Shown here in pieces: positions 16,366-25,848 of a DNA stretch of 64,000 nucleotides. How positions within the stretch are numbered: position 1 is the stretch's first letter; each line of letters opens with the position of its first letter. The notes under the pieces are model-generated. The model made no database searches, was not told the DNA's origin, and saw nothing but the letters and a program-made list of their open reading frames with translations. The position numbers and the translations under genes were made by a program. The DNA comes from Anoxybacterium sp963668245 (GTDB lineage Bacteria; Bacillota; Clostridia; Peptostreptococcales; Anaerovoracaceae), in assembly GCA_963668245.2 (NCBI GenBank), contig OY764195.2, positions 2,232,001 to 2,296,000 on the forward strand, in the 5' to 3' direction.

Positions 16366-17707
16366 ATTTTTCCTCATAAAAATAAGATTCTCCTGATACA
16401 ATTGCAGTAAATGAGAAACCACTATAATATTCTCTCAAACTAAAATGCTTATCGTATGACGTTTTCATATCAATCTGTATCAAGTCCATAGTTCGAAGCA
16501 ATTTGATTTCTCTTTTTTCAAGGTATAGCAGCATCCTCAAATAAGATTCATAATCCAAGCCATCTTCATTTTGTGGTTCAATATAACTCTTTTTATTATT
16601 TATATTATTCTGTAACTCGTGACTCAATCCAATGTTTTCATCTATCTCTCCATTTTCAATTCTCTCAGAATAATGATTAACTCTACCTTTATCCTTTTGA
16701 TTTATAACATTTTCTAAGGCTAATGCCCATTGAAATTTTGTTTTAAACAGTGCAACTTTTTTTCCATCTTCAATTCTGCAAATATCATTTTCAGCTTCTG
16801 CTGCCGCCCAAATTCCACTAATAACTCCTTGCGTTATAGCAGATGCTGGTCCAGGAGTCAAAATTTCAGCTAATGTAATCACTTCTGTTCTTTTTTCAGC
16901 ATCAGAATAAATATGTGTTAAATTTAGCAATGTTCTCAATATTTTTAATTGACTTCTTACCGTATGATATGAGTCTTCATCTTGAAACTCACCGGAAATA
17001 ATATACTCTACTTCATTGTTAAAAAAAGTAGGAGTATGATTCCTTGCGTTATGATTTTGATGATGTTTAAAATGAGACAGGATATATTGATCTACAAGAA
17101 ACATTTCACCTGATGAGCAAATTACTTTATCAAAATCTGGGATACCTTTTTCATAGAGATTTTTAATATCTAAATATTTCGCTTCATAGCCATATGATGG
17201 TAATCCCTGAATAACTTTTTGGTTTAACAATTTATGGTTTTCTTCTGCACTGCTCCCTGTTTGATTCATATCCTTTTTTGACATCACATTCTTTACCATA
17301 TCAAATTCAATACTTTTGACGATTTGTGTTTGAAACACATCCAAGTCCAACAAAGAAAATCCTTTTAAATCCACTTCAATCGACTCAACAGAAAGATGCA
17401 GTAAATCAATGCTATTATTTTGATCGAATGGACCCTCTTTTTTTTCAAATGAGCTTGACGCGTATTCTATAATTTTATGCTCAGCTATACGTTCATCTAG
17501 ATATACACCAAATATTCCATATCGGTCTAGCAATACCGTATCATATTCTGACAAGACAGATCTCCCAGACATTTCAAGAACTGCATCCGCATAACTCCTT
17601 GAAGCCAGTTGAACACCGTGATATAAAAATACTCCAAGCACCATTAACATACAGGAAAGAACAAGGAGCAAAAATACAGATACGGTACCTTCTTTAGAAT
17701 TTTTCAT
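16358..17707 (-). CDS. DUF5702 (TadG-like) pilus-locus protein
   Basis: This 449-residue protein has an N-terminal membrane anchor (about 8-32, GTVSVFLLLVLSCMLMVLG) and a large extracytoplasmic part. The motif SGRSVLSEYDTVLLDRYGIFG (split here as SGRSVLSEYD and LLDRYGIFG) is typical of DUF5702 proteins, which occupy the TadG position in Clostridia Tad loci. TadG-like proteins are minor components of the assembly site. It overlaps the next gene by 8 bases. I see no metal-ion adhesion or von Willebrand motif. Confidence 0.8.
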   Translation of the reverse strand: MKNSKEGTVSVFLLLVLSCMLMVLGVFLYHGVQLASRSYADAVLEMSGRSVLSEYDTVLLDRYGIFGVYLDERIAEHKIIEYASSSFEKKEGPFDQNNSIDLLHLSVESIEVDLKGFSLLDLDVFQTQIVKSIEFDMVKNVMSKKDMNQTGSSAEENHKLLNQKVIQGLPSYGYEAKYLDIKNLYEKGIPDFDKVICSSGEMFLVDQYILSHFKHHQNHNARNHTPTFFNNEVEYIISGEFQDEDSYHTVRSQLKILRTLLNLTHIYSDAEKRTEVITLAEILTPGPASAITQGVISGIWAAAEAENDICRIEDGKKVALFKTKFQWALALENVINQKDKGRVNHYSERIENGEIDENIGLSHELQNNINNKKSYIEPQNEDGLDYESYLRMLLYLEKREIKLLRTMDLIQIDMKTSYDKHFSLREYYSGFSFTAIVSGESYFYEEKYE

Positions 17708-17749
17708 CTTAATTACCTATTACTTTTTAAACTGTCCACCAAGTATGTG

Positions 17750-18139
17750 TTATTCCACATCCAGAAAACAATGAACACGAACCAGCATAGTGTCATCCAC
17801 TACATATACTTCACCATATGCATTACTCATAAAATGCTGAGAAAAAAGTCCTGGCGATTGTCCACTGATTTGATGCTTAGAGATAAGCGTGGGGAAGAAA
17901 TTTCGAGTCCCTTTTGTTGTGGGATAATGCTTCTCTTCCTCCATTCTTAGAATTGTCTCACTTTGTTCCCCACTTTCCTTTCGTATAGACAAGTGGATTT
18001 TAGATTGTTCATATAGCTCCTGATAATACCACATTGTAATATAGATAATAAGAAGAACTGCTCCAATTATCAGTGGAAAAATCAATGCTGCCTCAACCAT
18101 CACGCTACCCTTTCGATTGTTTCGTTTTCTGTTGCCCAT
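17750..18139 (-). CDS. TadE family pseudopilin
   Basis: This 129-residue protein starts with a basic stretch and RKG (residue 11), then SVMVE with Glu at +5, then a hydrophobic helix (about 14-38). This is the TadE pattern cut by a prepilin peptidase. The remainder is a short extracytoplasmic domain. It lies between the pilin gene (8 bases away) and the DUF5702 gene, in the usual tadE position. Function is inferred from the N-terminus and position. Confidence 0.85.
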   Translation of the reverse strand: MGNRKRNNRKGSVMVEAALIFPLIIGAVLLIIYITMWYYQELYEQSKIHLSIRKESGEQSETILRMEEEKHYPTTKGTRNFFPTLISKHQISGQSPGLFSQHFMSNAYGEVYVVDDTMLVRVHCFLDVE

Positions 18140-18147
18140 TGATTCGC

Positions 18148-18387
18148 CTACACTTGATTTCCAAAATCAGTATCATTTAAGTTGTTAAATGTGTTTGAGA
18201 TAAACTCTCCCAAACTTTCACGGAAAAGAAGTCCCAATCCAATCGCAATTGCTACTAATATAGCAACCTGGACCAATTCCATTCCCTTCTTATTATTCTT
18301 CCAGCCCTTGATTTTTAATTCCTCTACTCTTTGTTTGCTGTTTTGGCACATACCATTTCTACAGATTCTTTTATGCATTTCCTTCAT
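18148..18387 (-). CDS. Flp-type IVb pilin (Flp1-like)
   Basis: The likely major pilin is 79 residues. After a 35-residue leader ending NNKKG comes MELVQVAILVAIAIGLGLLF, a Flp1-type hydrophobic helix, and a short hydrophilic end. The leader is longer than most Flp pilins and the Glu is at +2 rather than +5, so the peptidase site (after G35) is a proposal. Two ATGs nine bases apart compete for the same GAAAGGAAA site; the upstream one is given. A longer open frame reaching into tadC is not used because tadC is clearly coding there. Confidence 0.72.
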   Translation of the reverse strand: MKEMHKRICRNGMCQNSKQRVEELKIKGWKNNKKGMELVQVAILVAIAIGLGLLFRESLGEFISNTFNNLNDTDFGNQV

Positions 18388-18398
18388 TTCCTTTCTTT

Positions 18399-19778
18399 TT
18401 AGTTTATTTCTAACAGCGCAGGCGCTGTTGTAATCATAATTAATACAATTAGTAACAACATCATAGGAAACACAAGCTTTGATTCTGCAATCTTTCCTTT
18501 TTCTTCTGCCTTCTTTTTTCTTGCAAGCCACATCAGCTCACGCTCTATTTCTAATTTTGATGAAAGACCACTTCCTCTATTCCAATTATCTGAAATAATC
18601 GCAGTAAAACGGATTAACTCACGTAGCCCAAGTTGTTGAGAAAGATTTTTTAATTCTGTAATAAACGAATACTGTGATTCATCCACTTTTTTTTGGATTT
18701 CCAATAAACTATCATACAAATACCGATGCTTCCCATTTCTTATTCTTGATTTCTCATAATCAAGAGTAATTCTCTTAAAGGCTGCACTTACAACAAAACC
18801 TGCCTCAAGGAGTAATAATAGTTTATGAATTAAGTCTGGCAAATCATTGAAAACTTGATCCTTTGTCTTTCTCCAAGAAAGCTCAATCATTCGATACCGA
18901 TTAAAATATTGGTACAATAGTGCAATGCCTCCAAATATAAAAAGGGATACCATCCCTTCATAACTGCCTGTGCTCCATTTTAAAGAGGTGTTATTCCCAA
19001 TGATTGATGGTAAGGATATGGAATCTTGATATTCCATCTTTCCTACATTGGAAACAATCGCTTCCAACTGATATTCTGTGGTTTGTGCCCAGAGTTCTTG
19101 GCTCGGTTGGTCACTCATTAAAATAGAATATGTTCTCTTTTCAACAATTTCTCCTAATTTCAGACTGGCTTCCAGTTCAATTTTTTCACCTGGAAGCCAG
19201 TCCAGAAAATACGATTTTTTTTCTTCATGTAGCAATTCAGGATAGCTGCAGTTCCAGTCAATATGAATCCCATAACGCTGATCGTTCTTGATTAGATGCA
19301 GAGGTTTGCTTACATCAGTAAAGGAATCGTTCCCATTCAAAACAAACGTATCAAAATCAATTAAAAACAGTTCTATCCGTTGTCGATCTTCATCTTTCGA
19401 GTAAGTTTTCTCATTCAGGTGAAAGGTAACTTGTTTTTCTATTTTGTAGGTACCATTATCTGCAGTAATCTGGAGTGGAATACATTCTGAATCGACGCCA
19501 ACATTATCACGAGAAATGGAATCGACCGGTTCAATGTGTTTCGAAACAAGAAAAATAACAACCAAAAAACATAATATCAATAAAATACTAATATATTTTA
19601 TTAGTATTGCGATTTTATAATTTTGAAAAGTACTATCAAAGTTAGAATGGTTATAATCCCATTTTGATTTTTCTTTCAATTTTTCTTGACTTCCTGTAAA
19701 GTCATCTGGAATCCACTTTAATATGCTATTGAGAATATTTCCCAAATAATACATAAATATTACTATCAGTTTTTTCAT
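18399..19778 (-). CDS. tadC: TadC-like inner-membrane platform protein with extra N-terminal domain
   Basis: The protein has 459 residues. The C-terminal 170 residues are a type II secretion F domain of TadC type (NDLPDLIHKLLLLLEAGF, KNLSQQLGLRELIRF, a final membrane helix). Unusually, about 290 residues precede it: one membrane segment at about 52-77, then some 200 extracytoplasmic residues rich in beta-forming sequence, then a second membrane segment near 285-300. Typical TadC proteins lack this insertion. It overlaps tadB by one base. It should form the platform with TadB around the CpaF motor. Confidence 0.83.
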   Translation of the reverse strand: MKKLIVIFMYYLGNILNSILKWIPDDFTGSQEKLKEKSKWDYNHSNFDSTFQNYKIAILIKYISILLILCFLVVIFLVSKHIEPVDSISRDNVGVDSECIPLQITADNGTYKIEKQVTFHLNEKTYSKDEDRQRIELFLIDFDTFVLNGNDSFTDVSKPLHLIKNDQRYGIHIDWNCSYPELLHEEKKSYFLDWLPGEKIELEASLKLGEIVEKRTYSILMSDQPSQELWAQTTEYQLEAIVSNVGKMEYQDSISLPSIIGNNTSLKWSTGSYEGMVSLFIFGGIALLYQYFNRYRMIELSWRKTKDQVFNDLPDLIHKLLLLLEAGFVVSAAFKRITLDYEKSRIRNGKHRYLYDSLLEIQKKVDESQYSFITELKNLSQQLGLRELIRFTAIISDNWNRGSGLSSKLEIERELMWLARKKKAEEKGKIAESKLVFPMMLLLIVLIMITTAPALLEIN

Positions 19779-20530
19779 TATATTTCAACCTTTGTGATTT
19801 TATGACTAAGATAATATGAAACACCTATCATGGCCAACGACAATGTCATGATGATCCTTCCTATCATGGCATGATATAAAACACCTATATATCCTTGTGA
19901 AGAGAATTGCAATAATACTAAAACCCCAATAGGAATCATTACCAATATATTTGATTCCATTCTTTTTTGTGCGGTTATAACTCGAATCTCTTTTTCTATT
20001 GAAATTTTCTCACAGATCATGTCCGTTGCCTTTTCAATTACACGAATTAAATCGCCTCCTGTCTTTCTGCAAATTAAATATATTTCGATAAAATTACGAA
20101 TATCATCAATTCCACTCCGCTCTGCAAAATCATTCAACACTGATTCTTCAGATTCTTTTGATAGCACCAATCGTTTTACCATTGCTTTGACTTCCAATGT
20201 AATATGACTATTTTCTTTATATATTAATCTCATGTTTTCTTCCGCTTCTTGTAACGCTTCAGTCATTTGTCTGCCCACTGAAAATGAAACTGAAATAGAG
20301 TATAGTAAATCCCGAAATTGTCCTTGTAATTCGTTCTTTCTTTTTTCTATGCGCATTTTTTTATAAAAGCGCAAACAAGGAATCGATAATAACGAAGCAG
20401 CCAACGCCATAAGCATATGATGATAAAACAGTACTCCCAACAAAAAAAACAATATCCCACAGCAAGAATAATACTGAATGAGTTCACGTTTACTAAATTG
20501 ATATTCATCGTATGACCTTGGAATTTTCAT
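19778..20530 (-). CDS. tadB: TadB-like platform protein
   Basis: This 250-residue type II secretion F-domain protein has two N-terminal membrane segments (about 20-55), a cytosolic helical part with LLYSISVSFSVGRQMTEAL and CRKTGGDLIRVIEKATDMI, and two C-terminal membrane segments (about 193-245). This is the TadB arrangement. Its start overlaps the cpaF stop by 4 bases. It pairs with TadC in the pilus platform. Confidence 0.88.
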   Translation of the reverse strand: MKIPRSYDEYQFSKRELIQYYSCCGILFFLLGVLFYHHMLMALAASLLSIPCLRFYKKMRIEKRKNELQGQFRDLLYSISVSFSVGRQMTEALQEAEENMRLIYKENSHITLEVKAMVKRLVLSKESEESVLNDFAERSGIDDIRNFIEIYLICRKTGGDLIRVIEKATDMICEKISIEKEIRVITAQKRMESNILVMIPIGVLVLLQFSSQGYIGVLYHAMIGRIIMTLSLAMIGVSYYLSHKITKVEI

Positions 20531-21804
20531 AAAGCATTACCTTCATAAAATCCATTCATTTTTAGTTTTAAATTATTTTTCAAAGAATTCCCTGTTTTAA
20601 CTAATTTCCCAGACTGGAATTTATTCATACTCATATCCTTCTCATTATGTTCCGCTGATTCAATTTCATTGATTTGGTAATCAAATAGTGGATTTAGTAG
20701 AATGCTCCCATTCTCAAAAGATTCTATTTCAGCAATCTCCAGTATTTTTCTGCTCCGATCAGGTAATCTCCCCAAATGCACCATAATGTCAATTGCTTCT
20801 GCTATCTGGCTGCGGATTGCTTCAATGGGAAATTCCGCAGCCTGCAAAAACATTGCTTCTAAACGTGATAACATACCTGCTATTGAATTTGCATGCCCTG
20901 TTGAAAGTGATCCGTCGTGCCCTGTATTCATCGCTTGTACCATATCAAGAACTTCCTCTCCCCGCACTTCACCAACAATAATGCGATTTGGTCGCATTCG
21001 AAGTGAGGATTTAATTAATTGCTTTACATTGATTTCACCTTTTCCTTGCACATTTGCATTTCTGCATTCGAGACGGACAATATTGTCTATTCCAGAAATT
21101 TGTAGTTCAGCTGCATCTTCAATTACTATCACCCTTTCATCTTTTGGGATAAATTCTGTCAAAACATTTAGTAGTGTTGTTTTGCCGGAGCTGGTACCCC
21201 CTGAAATAAAAATATTGTATCCAGACTGTACCATGAGCTTCAGAAATTCTGCTGCTTCTTTGGTGATGCTCCCACTTCTTAAGAGGTCACGCATAGTAAT
21301 GCGACTTTTAGGAAACCTCCTGATGGTTAAAATCGGGCCATTGAGAGCAATGTTTTTGTATACAGCATTGACACGTGATCCATCTTCCAGCCTTGCATCA
21401 ACGATTGGATTCAGTTCATTGATCTCTCGATGAACTTTTGCCGCGATCCTTCTGATTATTTCTTCTAACTCTTCCGTGGTGTCAAAAGAAAGATCCAATT
21501 TTTCCAATACACCTTTTCTTTCAACAAATATATGGTCTTTTCCATTTACCATAATCTCACTAACTTCTTCATCGTCTGCATATGGTTGCAACAAATCTAA
21601 GTCCTTTCTGGTTGCATTGAAAATTGCTTGAATGAAATGACTTTTTTGACGAAATGAAAAATGCTGCATTCGTTCATCTTGGAAAATAAATTGCTCAATC
21701 ATTTGATAAATTTGAGAATCCTCTACCCTATCATATTCTTGACTAATTTTCTGTCTTACATCTTGTATCATTGATTTCAGTATTTGTTTTTCAAAATCAT
21801 CCAT
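20527..21804 (-). CDS. cpaF: CpaF/TadA-type pilus assembly ATPase
   Basis: This 425-residue VirB11-like ATPase powers Tad pilus assembly. It has Walker A GGTSSGKTT, the Asp-box/Walker B area RPNRIIVGEVRGEE, and the His box AMNTGHDGSLSTGHANS. The N-terminal helical part (LDLLQPYADDEEVSEIMVNG) is typical of CpaF. The C-terminal 50 residues beyond IQLNPLFDY-like ILLNPLFDYQ are variable. It sits 12 bases after cpaE-like and overlaps tadB. Confidence 0.93.
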   Translation of the reverse strand: MDDFEKQILKSMIQDVRQKISQEYDRVEDSQIYQMIEQFIFQDERMQHFSFRQKSHFIQAIFNATRKDLDLLQPYADDEEVSEIMVNGKDHIFVERKGVLEKLDLSFDTTEELEEIIRRIAAKVHREINELNPIVDARLEDGSRVNAVYKNIALNGPILTIRRFPKSRITMRDLLRSGSITKEAAEFLKLMVQSGYNIFISGGTSSGKTTLLNVLTEFIPKDERVIVIEDAAELQISGIDNIVRLECRNANVQGKGEINVKQLIKSSLRMRPNRIIVGEVRGEEVLDMVQAMNTGHDGSLSTGHANSIAGMLSRLEAMFLQAAEFPIEAIRSQIAEAIDIMVHLGRLPDRSRKILEIAEIESFENGSILLNPLFDYQINEIESAEHNEKDMSMNKFQSGKLVKTGNSLKNNLKLKMNGFYEGNAL

Positions 21805-21816
21805 ATCATCAAACTC

Positions 21817-22923
21817 CTATTTTGGGTTCAACAAAATCCCGTTTTGTTCAGTTAGATTCTCGTATGCTTGTTCCATCATGACTTTTGAAACAATTTGTTT
21901 CATAGATTCATCAAATTCATAATTCATGCCAAACGAAGTATTTACACTCTCACCATCCAATATGCCAAGGAAATTTGAAAAGGTAATCCAGTTGTTTTTG
22001 TTTTTTTCAAATCCCATTGATTTCAAATAATCCATAGTATACTGATTGATTTTTTTAGAAGCCTTATCTTTTTGTTCCACAAAAATCATAGTTTGACAAG
22101 ACGGTACAATTGATATATTTTCTGGTGATAAATCAGATCCAAATTCCAAGATAATTACGTCATATTTTCCCAATGATTCAATTGTCTTGATGACTTTGAT
22201 TAATTCCTCTTTTTTCAGAGAACGCAAATCATTTCTCCCAGAATTGAAACGAAAAAAGTCCACACCATACGAATCTGAAACAACAAAGCTATCTATTCTA
22301 GAATATATATTTTCTTCTTCTTTTTCAAAAAGATAATAAAGATAGTCACCAATATGTGGCGTTCTTCCCTCTTTTTGATGAATCAAATCAAGGATAGGGG
22401 CATCGTTCAATGATAGAATGAGCACTCGTTTTTGATAGAACCGTTTTAGCTCTCTACCAATTCCAACCGTAACCATAGACTTTAAATAAAATTCGCTTAA
22501 ACTAAAAACTCCAACCAACAAGGTATTACGATAATGGATGAATGGTTTGTCTTGATTTTCCAAACAGGATACAATGAAATAGATATTCTGTAATAGATTC
22601 GCGATACCACCATACCGTTCAATACTCCAATAAGCTTTCTCTTTGTTTCTATGTTGCTCTATCAGTGAGGGAACTGGATTTTCAGTCAAGAATACAAGTC
22701 TTTCTGGACCCATTTCATTTTTCCAGTGAATCATTGCCTCAACAGATAGGTTCGAAGAAAAAAAGAGCAAATCGGACATGAAATCGTGCTCCCTCGCTTC
22801 TAATTGAAAATCACAATTGTCACTCACGATTTCTATTTGAAACTCTCCACTTTTTAAAGAAAGCAAGGTTGAAAGCTTCTTAGCATAATTCATATCATCT
22901 GTGATAAATATTATTTTTATCAT
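21817..22923 (-). CDS. CpaE/TadZ-like protein with degenerate P-loop
   Basis: This 368-residue first gene of the Tad operon has a receiver-like N-terminus (MIKIIFITDDMNYAKKL, about 1-110) and a MinD/ParA-like second half (VLILSLNDAP, KYDVIILEFGSDLS). This is the layout of CpaE/TadZ, which places the pilus machine at the pole or septum. The expected deviant Walker A (KGGxGKT) is replaced by LLVGVFSLSEFYLKS near 150, so ATP binding is doubtful. A weak ribosome site and a near-consensus promoter lie upstream. Confidence 0.78.
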   Translation of the reverse strand: MIKIIFITDDMNYAKKLSTLLSLKSGEFQIEIVSDNCDFQLEAREHDFMSDLLFFSSNLSVEAMIHWKNEMGPERLVFLTENPVPSLIEQHRNKEKAYWSIERYGGIANLLQNIYFIVSCLENQDKPFIHYRNTLLVGVFSLSEFYLKSMVTVGIGRELKRFYQKRVLILSLNDAPILDLIHQKEGRTPHIGDYLYYLFEKEEENIYSRIDSFVVSDSYGVDFFRFNSGRNDLRSLKKEELIKVIKTIESLGKYDVIILEFGSDLSPENISIVPSCQTMIFVEQKDKASKKINQYTMDYLKSMGFEKNKNNWITFSNFLGILDGESVNTSFGMNYEFDESMKQIVSKVMMEQAYENLTEQNGILLNPK

Positions 22924-22970
22924 AAACCCATCCCGCCATTGTCATTATTTTACATTTTTATGCATTTCAA

Positions 22971-22999
22971 ATTATATTCCATTATTTACCATTTGTAAA
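22971..22999 (-). promoter_or_regulatory. Promoter of the Tad pilus operon
   Basis: On the minus strand, TTTACA (22999-22994), a 17-base spacer and TATAAT (22976-22971) lie about 48 bases upstream of the first Tad gene. Confidence 0.7.
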
Positions 23000-23067
23000 G
23001 CGATTTATATCAGCTCATTTTCTCAGCTTGAAAATTGAAAAATTTGAAGCTATCCCCAAAAAGCAAG

Positions 23068-23103
23068 AAAGCACCTTCGGATACAATCCAAAGATGCCTT
23101 CTT
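23068..23103 (-). terminator. Terminator of ppdK
   Basis: On the minus strand, AAGGCATCTTTGGA and TCCGAAGGTGCTT pair with G-U wobbles around a 5-base loop, followed by TCTTGCTTTTT. Confidence 0.8.
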
Positions 23104-23122
23104 GCAAATTCTCAATTATTTT

Positions 23123-25756
23123 CTATTTCTGTTTTAAAGCCGCTTGGGCTGCTGCCAACCTTGCGATTGGGACTCGAAATGGAGAACAGGATACATAATG
23201 TAATCCAATATTATGACAGAACTCTACAGAAGAAGGATCTCCTCCGTGCTCTCCACAAATACCAAGTTTGATATCTGGCCTTGTGGCGGTACCAAGTTCT
23301 ACTGCCATTTTTACTAATTTTCCAACTCCAGCTTGATCTAATTTAGCAAACGGATCGGTTTCATAAATTTTCTTTTCATAGTAAGATCCTAAGAAAGATC
23401 CTGCATCATCCCTACTAAATCCAAATGTCATTTGAGTCAAATCATTTGTCCCAAATGAGAAGAATTCAGCTTCCTTTGCAATCTCATCAGCGGTCAATGC
23501 TGCTCTAGGAATTTCAATCATAGTTCCTACTAAATATTTCATCTCTACTCCAGCTTTTTTCAGAATTGCATCTGCCGTTTCAAGCACAATATTTTTAACG
23601 TATTGAAGTTCTTTTACTTCACCAATAAGAGGTATCATAATCTCTGGGACAAGATTCCACTCTGGATGATTTTTCTGAACATGGATTGCTGCTTCGATTA
23701 CCGCAGTGGTTTGCATTTCTGCAATTTCTGGATAGGATACTGCCAATCTACAACCTCTGTGCCCCATCATCGGATTAAACTCATGCAATGAGGAAATAAT
23801 TGTTTTTAATTCAACCGTTGATAAATCCATATCCTTTGCAAGTTCTTCAATATCTTCATCTTCAGTCGGTAAAAACTCATGCAGCGGAGGGTCAAGAAAA
23901 CGAATGGTAACAGGATAACCCTCCATCGCTTCGTAAATCGCCTCAAAATCACTTCTCTGCATAGGAAGTAGTTTTGCCAAAGCAATTCTTCTCTGTTCTT
24001 CGGTTTTAGACACAATCATTTCCCTGATCGAAGAAATTCGTTCCGAATCAAAGAACATATGCTCCGTCCTACAAAGTCCAATACCTTCCGCACCAAAACG
24101 CACCGCTTGAGCAGCATCTTGAGGGGTATCTGCATTGGTTCTAATTTTTAGAACTCTATACTTATCCGCCCAAGTCATGATAGTATTAAAGTTGCCTGAG
24201 ATTGCTGCTTCAATCGTCTTAATTGCTTCTCCATAAATATTTCCTGTCGAACCATCAAGTGAAATCCAATCTCCTTCGTGAAATTCTTTTCCACCAAGGG
24301 TAAAGACTTTTTTATCTTCGTCAATTATGATATCTCCACAGCCAGATACACAGCAAGTTCCCATTCCCCTTGCCACAACTGCCGCATGAGAAGTCATGCC
24401 GCCTCTGACTGTTAATATACCCTTAGCATAATGCATTCCTTCAATGTCTTCTGGTGAGGTTTCTAGGCGAACAAGGATAACATCAGCCCCCTTGTTCACA
24501 GTCCATGAAGTAGCATCGTCAGCCGTAAACACAACTTGTCCACAAGCAGCTCCTGGTGATGCAGGCAAAGCCGCACCAATGGGATTTGCAGCTTTCAATG
24601 TAGCCACATCAAATTGAGGGTGAAGCAATGCATCAAGGATTCTTGGATCAATCATTTTCACTGCATCTTCTTCTGTAATCATTCCTTCTTTCACAAGATC
24701 ACAAGCAATTTGCAATGCTGCTGCTGCGGTTCGTTTACCGTTTCTTGTCTGAAGCATAAAAAGCTTGCCTTCTTCAATGGTGAATTCCATATCTTGCATG
24801 TCTTTGTAATGCTTCTCCAGAGTATATGCAATGTTAAAAAATTGCTCATATACTTCTGGGTTTTGTTCTCTTAATTGGTCAATTGTTTGCGGAGTGCGGA
24901 TTCCAGCAACTACGTCTTCTCCTTGGGCATTCATCAGGAATTCGCCATATAACTTCGGCTCACCCGTTGAAGGGTTTCTAGAGAATGCAACTCCAGTACC
25001 AGAAGTGTCACCCATATTTCCAAATACCATGGATTGGACATTGACGGCTGTTCCCCATGAAGACGGAATATCATTCATTCTTCTATAGTAGATTGCCCTC
25101 GGGTTGTCCCAAGATCGGAATACGGCCTTTATAGCTCCCATCAATTGTTCCACAGGATCGCTAGGGAAATCAACTCCTACTTTGTTCTTGTATTCTTCCT
25201 TGAACTGTCTTGCAAGTTCTTTGAGGTCTTCAGCGGTAAGCTCTGTATCGTGCTTAACACCTTTTCTCTCCTTCATTTCATCGATCAGCTTTTCAAAATA
25301 AGCTTTCCCGACTTCCATAACCACATCAGAATACATCTGAATAAAACGACGATAGGAGTCATATGCAAATCTTGGATTCCTCGTCTTCTTTGCAAAACTT
25401 ACTACCACTTCGTCATTTAAGCCTAAGTTTAATATGGTGTCCATCATTCCAGGCATAGAAGCTCTAGCACCAGATCGGACGGATACCAGTAGCGGATTGT
25501 TTAGGTCTCCAAACTTCTTACCAGTGATGTTTTCCATCTCGCTGACGTACTGCATTATTTCTGCTCTAATTTCATCATTGATTGATTGACCATCAGCATA
25601 ATATTGCGTACAGGCTTCTGTTGTAATTGTGAAGCCTTGCGGTACTGGCATTCCTAGATTGGTCATTTCGGCAAGATTGGCACCTTTGCCGCCAAGAAGT
25701 TCACGCATTGAACCGTTTCCTTCGCTGAAGAGGTAGACAAATTTTTTCCCCATCAT
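23123..25756 (-). CDS. ppdK: Pyruvate, phosphate dikinase
   Basis: This 877-residue enzyme interconverts pyruvate, ATP and phosphate with phosphoenolpyruvate, AMP and pyrophosphate. In anaerobes it often runs glycolytically or gives pyrophosphate-linked carbon flow. The N-terminal nucleotide-binding domain begins KKFVYLFSEGNGSMRELLGG. The swivelling His domain has GGMTSHAAVVARGMG with the phospho-histidine H457. The PEP domain has GTNDLTQMTFGFSRDD and GICGEHGGDPSS (Cys near 833). Two adjacent ATGs share one AAGGAG site; the first is given. It has terminators on both sides, so it is its own unit. The regulatory kinase gene (PpdR/YqfL) often found nearby is absent here. Confidence 0.98.
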   Translation of the reverse strand: MMGKKFVYLFSEGNGSMRELLGGKGANLAEMTNLGMPVPQGFTITTEACTQYYADGQSINDEIRAEIMQYVSEMENITGKKFGDLNNPLLVSVRSGARASMPGMMDTILNLGLNDEVVVSFAKKTRNPRFAYDSYRRFIQMYSDVVMEVGKAYFEKLIDEMKERKGVKHDTELTAEDLKELARQFKEEYKNKVGVDFPSDPVEQLMGAIKAVFRSWDNPRAIYYRRMNDIPSSWGTAVNVQSMVFGNMGDTSGTGVAFSRNPSTGEPKLYGEFLMNAQGEDVVAGIRTPQTIDQLREQNPEVYEQFFNIAYTLEKHYKDMQDMEFTIEEGKLFMLQTRNGKRTAAAALQIACDLVKEGMITEEDAVKMIDPRILDALLHPQFDVATLKAANPIGAALPASPGAACGQVVFTADDATSWTVNKGADVILVRLETSPEDIEGMHYAKGILTVRGGMTSHAAVVARGMGTCCVSGCGDIIIDEDKKVFTLGGKEFHEGDWISLDGSTGNIYGEAIKTIEAAISGNFNTIMTWADKYRVLKIRTNADTPQDAAQAVRFGAEGIGLCRTEHMFFDSERISSIREMIVSKTEEQRRIALAKLLPMQRSDFEAIYEAMEGYPVTIRFLDPPLHEFLPTEDEDIEELAKDMDLSTVELKTIISSLHEFNPMMGHRGCRLAVSYPEIAEMQTTAVIEAAIHVQKNHPEWNLVPEIMIPLIGEVKELQYVKNIVLETADAILKKAGVEMKYLVGTMIEIPRAALTADEIAKEAEFFSFGTNDLTQMTFGFSRDDAGSFLGSYYEKKIYETDPFAKLDQAGVGKLVKMAVELGTATRPDIKLGICGEHGGDPSSVEFCHNIGLHYVSCSPFRVPIARLAAAQAALKQK

Positions 25757-25791
25757 TTACTCTCCTTTTCTTAAATTTTATTTTTTATGAA

Positions 25792-25833
25792 AACAAAGGA
25801 CAAGTCCCTCGCGAAAGGTGCTTGTCCTTTGTT
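25792..25833 (-). terminator. Terminator of the phoH-glyS unit
   Basis: AACAAAGGACAAG and its exact complement CTTGTCCTTTGTT flank a 16-base loop just past the glyS stop, followed on the minus strand by TTCATAAAAAATAAAATTT. The stem is 13 bp. Confidence 0.85.
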
Positions 25834-25848
25834 ACATATTGAGTAATC

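Noticed and set aside
18388..18531. N-terminal extension of the pilin frame
   Set aside because: It lies inside the conserved F domain of tadC in another frame; the pilin starts after the tadC stop.
20702..21433. A 243-codon open frame on the plus strand across cpaF
   Set aside because: It is antisense to the well-supported ATPase gene, has no ribosome site and no recognisable protein features.
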